The notes under the pieces are model-generated. The model made no database searches, was not told the origin of the DNA, and saw only the letters and a program-made list of their open reading frames with translations. Positions 34,566 to 43,018 of a DNA stretch of 64,000 bases are shown one piece after another; position 1 is the first letter of the stretch; each line of letters opens with the position of its first letter. A program made the translations under genes and the position numbers. This stretch comes from Akkermansia muciniphila (GTDB lineage: Bacteria > Verrucomicrobiota > Kiritimatiellia > RFP12 > JAAYNR01), in NCBI GenBank assembly GCA_945870025.1, contig CAMBQN010000004.1, forward strand, positions 1 through 64,000, read 5' to 3'.

Positions 34566-37500
34566 ATGACGAAACAAATTCCATCCACAGCGGAGGGCAA
34601 GCTGAGGCCGGTCCGCGTCCTGCTCCAGTGGTTTGAGCGCCGTCGCGGTCCACTCGTGGCCGGGCTCTGTGTGGCGCTGGCGGCCGGTTTTCTCGCCTGG
34701 ACCTGGGTCACGCTCCAGCCACGCACCTGGCGATATTTTACCGATGAGACGAGCCTCCGGCGGCAGGCCCGCCAGGTCCAGCCCCAAGCGGTGGTCTGGG
34801 AGAACGCCAGCCGGGTGGACGTTCCCTTTGCCGGCATCCGCACGAATGCCGCCCAAGCCGCCTTTTCCGCCGATCAACAGCAGCTCGTCTTTGTGCAGAT
34901 CGGCAAGAGCGGCAGTCTGGATCTTTTCATCTCGCGCCGGCAGGACACCGGGTGGGGACCCGCCGAACCCCTGCGCGCCCTGAACAGTCCTTTTAATGAG
35001 ACCGATCCCGCCTTCAGCCGTGACGGCCAGTATCTCTACTTCGCCACAGACCGGCCGGGCGGCCCCGGTGGATTCGATATCTGGGTGGCTCGGTGGGATG
35101 GCGAAACCTACGCCTGGCCCTTGCCGCTGACGGTCACGGTGAACTCGAAATTCAACGACACCGCGCCCGCTGTCGGCGGTGACCGCACGCTCTACTTCGC
35201 CTCCGACCGGCCGCGCGACCTCCCGGCGGTGGAACAGACGGAGCCGGCAGCAGCGCTCATCGCCCGCTACACTCAACGTGATTTCGACATCTTCTATGCC
35301 GACGCCGTTCCCGCTGGCGTCACCAACGTCGAGACCGAACGGGTCCAGAGCATTCTCTATTCGCTCCGTGAACGCGCCCTGTCCGACCCCCACGCCATGC
35401 AGGTTCTTGGCGGATCGGCGGATTCGGAAGCCGCCGTCGACCGCGCGCTGGCCTGGCTGGCCGGCGCCCAGGAAACCAACGGCATGTGGTCCATCAGCCG
35501 GTATGAGGGACAGGCCGGGCACGACGTGGCCTCCACGGCATTCGCGTTGCTGGCGTTCTATGGGCGCAGCGAGCGGCATGACAGGCCCTGCCGTTATCGC
35601 GAAAACGTGCGACTGGGGCTGCAGTGGCTGCTCGCTCAACAGAATGTGTTGACCGGTGACCTGCGGGGCCCCTCGCCGGCCGGAAATGCCATGTACGACC
35701 AAAGCATCGGCACCCTTGCCCTCGCGGAAGCGTACGGACTGACCAAGGATGAAACCCTGCGGCAGGCGGTCCAATCCGCCGTCTTTTTCCTCGTCGACGC
35801 TCAACACCCAACCCTGGGCGCCTGGCGATACCGCCCTCTTGAGGAACCGGATCTGTCGGTCTCCGGCTGGGGCATCATGGCCCTGAAGAGCGCCGAGTTT
35901 TCCGGCATCCACGTCCAGCGCCGGACATTCGATTTGCTGAAGACCTTCTTGAAAAGCGTCTCGCTCGGGGAGTCGGGAGGTCGTTTCGAATACATGCCCC
36001 GGCAGAACAAGGGCACGAAGGCCATGATCGCCACCGGTTTCTTCTGCAGTCAGCTCATGGGGCTCTCGCCCAATTCGCGGCAGGCATTCGAGGCGAGCGA
36101 CCTGGTGGGCACCAACGGATGCCTGGACGACGCCTATTTCCTCTACTACGGCACGCTGTCGGGCTATCAGTTTCAGGGGCCGAAGTGGCGCGGCTGGCGG
36201 GATAGCATCCACCGCGAACTGCTGGCGGCTCAGGCGGATGACGGAAGCTGGCTGCTGCCCAAGGGAACTATTCGGTCGGGAGGCAGGGTCATCGGCACGG
36301 CCCTCGTAGCGCTCTCGCTGCAGGCGCACTACCGATACACGCCGCTGTATGGTCTCGGCTATGAACCGCCGGAGATCCCCGTCCCCGGCGCCACCCTGTC
36401 CTTTGACGATCTTCCCGAAATGCCCAACTATTACGATGCCGCGCGGTTCTCGCACGTGATCAATGCGCCCGGTTCGGACGAGACCGACCCGGCCGTCTCG
36501 CCGCACAGCGACTATCTCTACTTGAGCTCGAACCGCAAGGGAGGCGTGGGCGGGTTTGACCTTTATCGCTCCCGCATCGCCACGCGGATTCCCGCCGCGT
36601 GCGAGAATCTCGGGCGTGAGATCAACGGCGCGGGCGACGACATGGGGCCGGATGTCTGGATGCAGGGCTTTGGGCTGTTTTTTAGCAAGACTCCTGATGC
36701 CGGGAGTCGGGCATTCGAACTCTACGGGGCCATGAGCCGCTGTGTCTGGCCGCCGTACGACTCCAGCGACGGTGATACGATCCAGCGCGAGGCGCTGAAC
36801 GCCAGCCCGCGCCCGACGCTGTGGAGTCGTCCGGATCCCTGGACGGGATCCGTGGCCACTCCCTTCATTCAGGGCGGGCCGCACTTAACGCCCGACGACG
36901 GACACGCCATCATCGCGATCGCGGCACCCGGCAGCGCCGACACCGATCTGGTCCAGGCCGACTGGACGGGCCACTCATGGAGCGCTTCGGTTCCCGTGGA
37001 AGGCGCGAATTCGGCCTCCAACGAGTATGAAGGAGTCATCAGTTCCGACGGCCGATTCCTGTACCTGACCAGCGACCGCGACGGCGGATGCGGTGCGGCG
37101 GATATCTGGGTTGCCTGCCGAACCCCCAGCAATCGTTGGGAGGTGGTGGCCCCCCTCGGCGGCACGGTAAATACCGTGGGCCAGGAGAGGGGATTATCCC
37201 TTTCTGCAGATGGCCGGGCCCTGTACTTCGCCTCGGACCGCGGCGGGGGCAAGGGCGGGTATGACCTGTTCCGCGCTATCCTTGAATGGCCGCCGGCCCA
37301 ACGGATGGAGGGCGATCAGATGCCCGCGACGCCAGCCGTGCTTCGGGTCGAGCGTCTGAACGATGTCTCCTCCAGCGCCGATGATCGGGATCCGGCATTG
37401 TCACCGGCCGGCGATCTGCTGTACTTCTCCTCCAACCGCCAGAAGGGTCAGGGCGGCTACGATCTGTATGTCAGCCGGGTGATCCGAGGTGACCTCCAGA

Positions 37501-40205
37501 GCCCCGAGAACGCGGGCGAAGAACTCAATGGTGCCGGTGATGAATGTCGACCGGCTCTGCGGATGCAGGGCTTCGACATGGCCTATGTCACGACCCTGGG
37601 AACCAACACGTCATGCGTGGTCTCGGTCACGCGGCGCGAAGTGGTGGAGGGCTTGGATGACGCCCGTTGGCAGTCTTACCTGGCGATGCTGGACCGGATC
37701 AAGTGGTGGGTGGTTGCGATTCTGGCTTCGCTCTTCGCCCTGATTTATCTGATTCGACGTTATCGCGACCTGACGAACCGGTTCCATAAATGTCTGATGG
37801 CCTCCGCCATTCTGCATGCGGCGATTCTCTTCGTTGTGGCAACGTGGACGGTAACCCAGGAGGTCAAGAACTCCATGGATGCCACCGCCTTGGAGATGAT
37901 GGTGGATCAGGCGTCGCTCGATAGCATGGAGAAGGAAATAGGCACGCGCAAAGAGGCCATGGCGCTTGACCAACACAAGCAAACGATCGCATTGCCGGCC
38001 GCTGCGATTCCCCGAATGGTTTCCGAACAGGCCCGGGAGCAGGTGGATCTCGAGGAGTTCGCTCCCGCGAGCGTGGGCGGCGCCGGGGAGGGAGGGATGA
38101 CGGTTCCCGCCGGCCCGAAGCGTGCGGAACAGTCCCTGGTTGAAGCCGTTCCGGTTTCGTCCGGCCAGCGGGACGCACCACTGGCGGTCACCGTCAGCCG
38201 CGAACTGAAGACCTTGCAGACCGAACTGCAGATGGCCGATGTGGACCAGATCGCGATGGAGGAGCCGCCCGCGGGAAGTGCGGCGCCCTCCGCCACAGTC
38301 GAGGTCAAGCTTGACACCGCCATCGCCCAGAAGTCGGTGTTCGGCGAATTCAAGCCGAGCCGTCCGGATGAAACGAAAGCGGTGAGCGAGGCCCCCGCCG
38401 GAAGCGAAGTGACCCGCGCCCTGACGGAACCGGGGTCCGCTGCGCCGGTGAAGACGTCCGGTGGATTAGCGTCGGCCAGTCTTGTGGCTGCTTTAACGCG
38501 CTCGGTGGCCACGGGAGAAGCCCCGGTTTTTCGGACCTCCAGTGGCTATGACATCCCGGTGGCGGGACTTGAGTTGGAGGTGCCCGCTTATGGCGAGACC
38601 CGTTCGGGCGCCACCAACGGCGTAGGTGGCACCGTGGCGAGCGGTTCGAGCATGAGCGGCGGTTTCGATCCGGCCGGCGGGGTTGCCCGGGTCGGCTCCT
38701 CCTTCCAGAACGGCGGAGGACTGGGCGGCAGCGGAATCGGCGGGACCGGCGGGAAAGGATTGGGGAACGGGGCTGCGGGCGGGAGCGGCGGCGACACCGG
38801 AGACGGGCACGGGACCGGCGGGAAAGGATTGGGGAGCGGTGGGGCGGGCGGGACTGGTGCAGGGGTCGGTGATGTCGTCGGCGGCGCAGGAACGGGTGGA
38901 GCCGGCGGAAACGGATCCGCACTTTCGGGATCCGGTGGCGATCGTGCCAGCGCCGTGGGCGGGGTCGCACCACGCGCCATGGGCAACCCGTCTCCCGGCA
39001 CGCCGATCGAAGGGGGATCGATGGATGAGATCCTGACGACACTGGCCAAGCGCGGCGGTGCGCGGGCTGGCACCGTGCGCCTTGGCGCTCCGGTCGAAAT
39101 GGATGTTCCGCCCGAATATGCGAATCGTAACGTGCCGGACTTGATTGTTTTTTCCGGACGTCCGTCGCTGGAAGTAGTTGAGGCGCTGGGCGGCAGCGGC
39201 GAGACCGAGGGCTCGATCCGCGGTTCGCTCAACTGGCTGACGCGCAACCAAGAACCTGACGGGCGTTGGTCCTGCGATCGTCATGGTGGACAGGCCGGAC
39301 ACGATGTGGCGGCGACGTCCCTGGCGCTGCTCTGTTATTACGGATGGGGCATGAAGCATAATGTGGACTGTGAATTTACCACGCCCGTCAAGAATGGCAT
39401 CGCCTGGCTGCTGGGGCAGATGAAGCCGGACGGCGACATTCGAGGTGGTAATGCCAGCAACGGGATGTACGACCAGGGCATTGCCGGAATGGTCCTGTGC
39501 GAGGCCTACGGCATCAGCCGGGATCCCGCGCTTTTCCTGCCGAGTTCAAACGCGATCGCCTTCATCGTTAAAGCGCAGAACAAGGACGGTGGCTGGCGCT
39601 ATCAGCCGGGTGCACAGGATTCGGACATGTCGGTCTTCGGCTGGCAGTTCATGGCCCTTCACAGCGCGAAGATGTCCGGTATTCCTGTATCGAGCAATGC
39701 GCTTGATAAGGCTGACAACTGGCTGAATCGCGTCTCCGGCGGCCAGTTCGGCGGCATCTATGGCTACCAGGCACCCAACCAGCCCAACGCATCGGCAATG
39801 TCAGCCTGCGGGATGTTCTGCCGGCAACTGCAGAAGACACCGCCCACGGACGACCGGATGAAGGAGACCGCCGGCCTCCTGCGGACCCGGCCACTGCCTG
39901 GAAATAATGTGGATTTTTACTATACGTACTATGCGACACTGGCCTTGTACCAGCATCAGGGCGAAGTCTGGGAGGAGTGGAACACGCGCATGAAGACCGT
40001 GCTCCCGCCGCTGCAGCGCAAGACCGGGGCGGAGGCCGGAAGTTGGGATCCACAGGGTCAGCATGGTGGCCAGATGGGCCGGTGCGTCACCACGGCCATA
40101 GGGGCGTTGTCGTTGGAGGTGTATTATCGGTTTTTGCCGATGTACGGTTACCGCAGTGCGGATGAAGAAGGCCGAAAAGGCCTCGAGAAAGGAAAGATAC
40201 CATGA
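34566..40205 (+). CDS. 1879-residue envelope protein: two PD40 propeller regions, two alpha/alpha-toroid domains, three TM helices
   Basis: Seen in order: TM helix about 28-50; PD40/WD40-like beta-propeller repeats about 90-250 (LYFATDRPGGPGGFDIWVA); prenyltransferase/squalene-cyclase-like toroid about 284-590 (GQAGHDVASTAFALLAFYG, GNAMYDQSIGTLALAEAYG); PD40 repeats again about 625-1030 (YLSSNRKGGVGGFDLY); two helices about 1047-1098; a Gly-rich linker about 1379-1462; and a second toroid about 1542-1862 (GQAGHDVAATSLALLCYYG, SNGMYDQGIAGM). The two toroids share the same landmark motifs, so they are an internal duplication. Topology inferred from the helices puts both toroids and propellers in the periplasm. 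The stop overlaps the exbB start (ATGA), arguing for one complex. No catalytic DXDD of squalene cyclases is seen, so enzymatic activity is doubtful. Function unknown. Confidence 0.8.
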   Translation: MTKQIPSTAEGKLRPVRVLLQWFERRRGPLVAGLCVALAAGFLAWTWVTLQPRTWRYFTDETSLRRQARQVQPQAVVWENASRVDVPFAGIRTNAAQAAFSADQQQLVFVQIGKSGSLDLFISRRQDTGWGPAEPLRALNSPFNETDPAFSRDGQYLYFATDRPGGPGGFDIWVARWDGETYAWPLPLTVTVNSKFNDTAPAVGGDRTLYFASDRPRDLPAVEQTEPAAALIARYTQRDFDIFYADAVPAGVTNVETERVQSILYSLRERALSDPHAMQVLGGSADSEAAVDRALAWLAGAQETNGMWSISRYEGQAGHDVASTAFALLAFYGRSERHDRPCRYRENVRLGLQWLLAQQNVLTGDLRGPSPAGNAMYDQSIGTLALAEAYGLTKDETLRQAVQSAVFFLVDAQHPTLGAWRYRPLEEPDLSVSGWGIMALKSAEFSGIHVQRRTFDLLKTFLKSVSLGESGGRFEYMPRQNKGTKAMIATGFFCSQLMGLSPNSRQAFEASDLVGTNGCLDDAYFLYYGTLSGYQFQGPKWRGWRDSIHRELLAAQADDGSWLLPKGTIRSGGRVIGTALVALSLQAHYRYTPLYGLGYEPPEIPVPGATLSFDDLPEMPNYYDAARFSHVINAPGSDETDPAVSPHSDYLYLSSNRKGGVGGFDLYRSRIATRIPAACENLGREINGAGDDMGPDVWMQGFGLFFSKTPDAGSRAFELYGAMSRCVWPPYDSSDGDTIQREALNASPRPTLWSRPDPWTGSVATPFIQGGPHLTPDDGHAIIAIAAPGSADTDLVQADWTGHSWSASVPVEGANSASNEYEGVISSDGRFLYLTSDRDGGCGAADIWVACRTPSNRWEVVAPLGGTVNTVGQERGLSLSADGRALYFASDRGGGKGGYDLFRAILEWPPAQRMEGDQMPATPAVLRVERLNDVSSSADDRDPALSPAGDLLYFSSNRQKGQGGYDLYVSRVIRGDLQSPENAGEELNGAGDECRPALRMQGFDMAYVTTLGTNTSCVVSVTRREVVEGLDDARWQSYLAMLDRIKWWVVAILASLFALIYLIRRYRDLTNRFHKCLMASAILHAAILFVVATWTVTQEVKNSMDATALEMMVDQASLDSMEKEIGTRKEAMALDQHKQTIALPAAAIPRMVSEQAREQVDLEEFAPASVGGAGEGGMTVPAGPKRAEQSLVEAVPVSSGQRDAPLAVTVSRELKTLQTELQMADVDQIAMEEPPAGSAAPSATVEVKLDTAIAQKSVFGEFKPSRPDETKAVSEAPAGSEVTRALTEPGSAAPVKTSGGLASASLVAALTRSVATGEAPVFRTSSGYDIPVAGLELEVPAYGETRSGATNGVGGTVASGSSMSGGFDPAGGVARVGSSFQNGGGLGGSGIGGTGGKGLGNGAAGGSGGDTGDGHGTGGKGLGSGGAGGTGAGVGDVVGGAGTGGAGGNGSALSGSGGDRASAVGGVAPRAMGNPSPGTPIEGGSMDEILTTLAKRGGARAGTVRLGAPVEMDVPPEYANRNVPDLIVFSGRPSLEVVEALGGSGETEGSIRGSLNWLTRNQEPDGRWSCDRHGGQAGHDVAATSLALLCYYGWGMKHNVDCEFTTPVKNGIAWLLGQMKPDGDIRGGNASNGMYDQGIAGMVLCEAYGISRDPALFLPSSNAIAFIVKAQNKDGGWRYQPGAQDSDMSVFGWQFMALHSAKMSGIPVSSNALDKADNWLNRVSGGQFGGIYGYQAPNQPNASAMSACGMFCRQLQKTPPTDDRMKETAGLLRTRPLPGNNVDFYYTYYATLALYQHQGEVWEEWNTRMKTVLPPLQRKTGAEAGSWDPQGQHGGQMGRCVTTAIGALSLEVYYRFLPMYGYRSADEEGRKGLEKGKIP
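38742..38835 (+). repeat. Direct repeat in the Gly-rich linker of the giant protein
   Basis: GGGACCGGCGGGAAAGGATT and the next five bases occur at 38742-38766 and again at 38811-38835, within a low-complexity Gly/Ser/Thr-coding stretch (about 38700-38950). Slippage here would change linker length in frame-dependent ways. Confidence 0.6.
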
Positions 40206-40816
40206 CGAGTGAGTCCTTTAATGTAAAAGAGATTATTGTCCGCGGTTGGCCTGTGTTGAGTGCGCTCGGCATCATGTCCATCATCGCGATGGCCGTGTTC
40301 TTTGACCGCCTGATCGTTTTTAGGCGCGCCAAGATGGACGCCGAGGCGTTTGTCGATGCGTTGCTCAAACTGCTGGACGAGCAGGGCCGTGAGGAGGCAA
40401 TGAGGCACTGCGCGGAGGCCGGGCACCCGATCGGCGCGGTGTGCGTCGAGGCGCTTCGTAATGCCGGTAACCGGGAGGCCATGGAAAAGGCGGTCCACAA
40501 CGCCACGCAACGCGAATTGAACAAGCTGGAGACGCTCGTTCCGCTATTGGCCACCGTGGCGAGTACCGCGCCATTTGTCGGACTGCTGGGCACCGTGGTC
40601 GGTATCATTCGTGCCTTCCATGACATCGCCGCCGCGACGGGCGGAGGTCCGGAAGTCGTTGCCGCCGGCATTTCCGAGGCGCTGATCGCTACGGCGATGG
40701 GGTTGTTCGTCGCCATTCCCGCCACGATGGCCTACAACTATTTTGTCCACCGGATTCAGCGCATCGCCGGGGCAACCGACGTGGCTGTCTTCCGCCTCAT
40801 CGAGAAACTGAAGTAA
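40202..40816 (+). CDS. exbB: MotA/TolQ/ExbB proton-channel family protein
   Basis: 204 residues; ATG overlaps the stop of the giant gene, and AAAGGA lies eight bases upstream inside that gene. Three helices: about 15-35 (LSALGIMSIIAMAVFFDRLI), about 108-135, containing the family's LLATVASTAPFVGLLGTVVGI, and about 155-180 (ISEALIATAMGLFVAIPATMAYNYF). It forms the pentameric proton channel that, with ExbD/TolR, turns proton-motive force into mechanical work in the envelope. The partner gene follows 12 bp on. There is no tonB gene here, so the energised partner is probably the giant toroid protein. Confidence 0.93.
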   Translation: MTSESFNVKEIIVRGWPVLSALGIMSIIAMAVFFDRLIVFRRAKMDAEAFVDALLKLLDEQGREEAMRHCAEAGHPIGAVCVEALRNAGNREAMEKAVHNATQRELNKLETLVPLLATVASTAPFVGLLGTVVGIIRAFHDIAAATGGGPEVVAAGISEALIATAMGLFVAIPATMAYNYFVHRIQRIAGATDVAVFRLIEKLK

Positions 40817-40828
40817 GGGGTCGCGACT

Positions 40829-41266
40829 ATGCAAGGATCTTCATCAAACGATCGGGGGGGCGGCCGAGGCTACCGGATCATGGGTGACATGAACATGATC
40901 CCGTTCATCGACATCTGCCTCGTCCTTCTGATCATCTTTATGGTCATCACGCCGTCGCTGGTGAAATCCCAGCTCAAGGTAGAACTGCCACGTGCCCAGA
41001 CGGCGGAAACCGTTCAGGCAGCGGAAAAACTTGTGGATATCCAGGTGCTGATGGACGGCACGGTGATCATCGATAATCAGAAGGTGCCTTCGGATGGGTT
41101 GGATGAGATGCTGCGGCGCAAGCTGTCCGATCCGCAGAACCAGTCCGTCATGATCCAGGCCGACAAATCCGTGCCGTTTGAGCACGTGGTTCGAGTCATG
41201 AGCGGCGTCCGCAAACTCGGCTGCAACAAGATGGGCGTCGGGGTGAAGACCGAGCGTAACCGGTAG
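40829..41266 (+). CDS. exbD: ExbD/TolR family biopolymer transport protein
   Basis: 145 residues, start after AAGGGG. A basic/Gly-rich cytoplasmic lead is followed by NMIPFIDICLVLLIIFMVITP, carrying the single helix with the conserved proton-relay Asp (in FIDI), and then a periplasmic domain (VELPRAQTAE..., VMIQADKSVPFEHVVRVM). It works with the ExbB-type channel just upstream. It is the last gene of the TPR-giant-ExbB-ExbD operon and converges with the PQQ-propeller gene, leaving about 40 bp with no obvious terminator. Confidence 0.93.
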   Translation: MQGSSSNDRGGGRGYRIMGDMNMIPFIDICLVLLIIFMVITPSLVKSQLKVELPRAQTAETVQAAEKLVDIQVLMDGTVIIDNQKVPSDGLDEMLRRKLSDPQNQSVMIQADKSVPFEHVVRVMSGVRKLGCNKMGVGVKTERNR

Positions 41267-41306
41267 CGGGTGCGGTTTCTGTGAAATAGGCTCACTGGAA
41301 ACTGCT

Positions 41307-42698
41307 TCATTTCGTGGCAGGTGCGACTCCACCCGTCGCCGGTTGCCCTTCGATGCAGTAAAGGCTCTTGTCGCCGCGAAGGAAGATCGAGTTGCCGACG
41401 GCGGCCGGCGAGGCGATGATGACCTCGTCGACCTTGTTCGTGGCCAGCACGTCGAACTTCGGACCGAGCTTCAGCACGGTCGTAAGCCCGTTCTTGCCGG
41501 GAACATAAAGGCGCCCCCCAGCCGCAATGGGCGAAGCAAAGACCGTCGGTGTTCCTTCGAGCTTGTTGCCATACTGAACCTGGCCTGTGGCGGCGTCGAC
41601 ACAGGTTAAAAAGCCGTCGTTCGACTTGGTGTAGTAGAGCCACCCGCCGCTGAGCACGGGGGAGGGCGTGTACGAGGCTTTTTCTTTGCTGCTCCAGGCG
41701 ATGGCATCGGGCTTGTTTGTGAGGTCGCCGACGGCGGCATCGAGTTTGATCGCCAGCACCGCGTTCCCGCGGAATCCGCTCATGCAGAATACCAGGTTGC
41801 CGTCGGTCACGGGACTCGGTATCGCATTGGCGGTCATGCCGCCGACCTCCCAGAGGATCGCACCGTTGGCTGGGTCATAGGAGCGGATGCGTTTGGTGGC
41901 GGAGACGACGATCTGCGGTTTCCCACCCCGGTCGATCACAAGCGGCGTGGCCCATGATGTGGTCTCGTCGCGCTTCACGCGCCATTTCTCCTCGCCGGTC
42001 TTCCTGTCCAGCGCGACGATGAACGAATCGCCTTCGAAGTCCTGGCTGATGATCAGCAGTTCCCCGCAGAGCACGGGGGATACGCCCTCGCCGAAGTTGG
42101 CCTTTGTCTTGAAGGTGCCCAAGCTCTTGCTCCATTTCTGCTCGCCGTCGAGCGTCAGGGCATAGAGGCCGTAGGAGCCAAAATAGACATAAAGAAGCTC
42201 GCCATCCGTAATCGGCGAACCGGAAGCCCAACTGCCGTCGGCATGTGTTCCGGCCTGCGGAGCCTGCTCGATCATCGTCTTCTGCCAGACCACGCCGCCG
42301 TCGCCGCGTTGGAGGGCCATCACCATGAACTGCACGACCTTTGCCGGAACATGAGAATCTTTTCGCGCGAATTCCGGTGTTTCGGCCACGGCAGCCTTGA
42401 CCTTTTCGGGATCCGCCGGGGTTGTCGTTTCCACGGCGGTTGTCAGGTAGACCCGTTCTTTCCACACGATCGGACTCGAACATCCGCGGCCCGGGATGGC
42501 GACCTTCCATCGGATTTGGCTGCTCTCTCCCCATTTCAGCGGCGGCGTCGCGTCCGGCGCGGCCTCACCGGTCGCCGTCGGCCCGCGCCATTGCGGCCAG
42601 TCGGCCACGGGCGCGCGTGCCGGCGGTTCCGCGGCGCTCGCCGTCATCGCAACCAAACCCGTTATGAACATCGTCATGAGACTAAATCCACATTTCAT
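41307..42698 (-). CDS. Exported PQQ-type beta-propeller protein
   Basis: 463 residues with a signal peptide (LMTMFITGLVAMTASAAE), start after GGAGGAGAAACG. After DWPQWRGPTATGEAAPD, a sequence typical of this group, come the propeller blades with the tryptophan-docking pattern (GGVVWQKTMIE, GEQKWSKSLGT, TGEEKWRVKRD, GAILWEVGG, YCIEG). It belongs to the PQQ-like repeat superfamily that includes dehydrogenases and BamB. The Cys pair and Ca/PQQ ligands of quinoprotein alcohol dehydrogenases are not seen, so a structural or binding role is more likely. It stands alone between two unrelated operons. Confidence 0.88.
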   Translation of the reverse strand: MKCGFSLMTMFITGLVAMTASAAEPPARAPVADWPQWRGPTATGEAAPDATPPLKWGESSQIRWKVAIPGRGCSSPIVWKERVYLTTAVETTTPADPEKVKAAVAETPEFARKDSHVPAKVVQFMVMALQRGDGGVVWQKTMIEQAPQAGTHADGSWASGSPITDGELLYVYFGSYGLYALTLDGEQKWSKSLGTFKTKANFGEGVSPVLCGELLIISQDFEGDSFIVALDRKTGEEKWRVKRDETTSWATPLVIDRGGKPQIVVSATKRIRSYDPANGAILWEVGGMTANAIPSPVTDGNLVFCMSGFRGNAVLAIKLDAAVGDLTNKPDAIAWSSKEKASYTPSPVLSGGWLYYTKSNDGFLTCVDAATGQVQYGNKLEGTPTVFASPIAAGGRLYVPGKNGLTTVLKLGPKFDVLATNKVDEVIIASPAAVGNSIFLRGDKSLYCIEGQPATGGVAPATK

Positions 42699-43018
42699 CG
42701 TTTCTCCTCCTCGTTACCATTCCAAGTCGCCTGTTATTGATAAAAAATCGCTTTTCGCCCTAGACCGGCCCGCACGGGCCGAAAGCATGCCGAAACCGGT
42801 TTGACGCAGCTATGACACGGCGCAGAGCATGGCGGAAACCGGGAAAAGTGTCAAGAGCCGGGGGCGAGCACCGCACGTCGGAGGGCGGCACCGCAGGAGA
42901 AGGCTGTGAGACTGTAAGGCTGTGAGACTGTAAGAAGAAGCAGGGACGGCTGTCACAAGCCTTACAGTCTCACAGCCTTACAGCCTTCCCCTTTCCTCTC
43001 GTTTACGGTTGTGTGGGT
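42699..43018. other. Intergenic region with a large inverted repeat
   Basis: About 320 bp upstream of the PQQ-propeller gene and downstream of the RND pump gene (both minus). It holds the 23-bp inverted repeat at 42912-42983, a pyrimidine-rich tract (about 42986-43000), and upstream of 42698 an A/T-rich stretch (42733-42752) that could be the promoter of the propeller gene. No gene seen. Confidence 0.55.
42912..42983 (-). repeat. 23-bp perfect inverted repeat with internal direct repeats, downstream of the RND pump gene
   Basis: CTGTAAGGCTGTGAGACTGT plus AAG (42912-42934) pairs perfectly with 42961-42983 across a 26-nt loop. The left arm contains GGCTGTGAGACTGTAAG, which occurs twice in tandem (42902-42918 and 42918-42934). 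The structure follows the stop of the RND gene in the direction of its transcription, so it may end that operon, but without a T-run; a repeat family or mobile remnant is the alternative. Confidence 0.65.

Noticed and set aside
34386-36884. 832-codon minus-strand frame opposite the giant envelope protein
   Set aside because: Length alone is not support in high-GC DNA; the opposite strand has clear PD40 and toroid motifs and operon structure.
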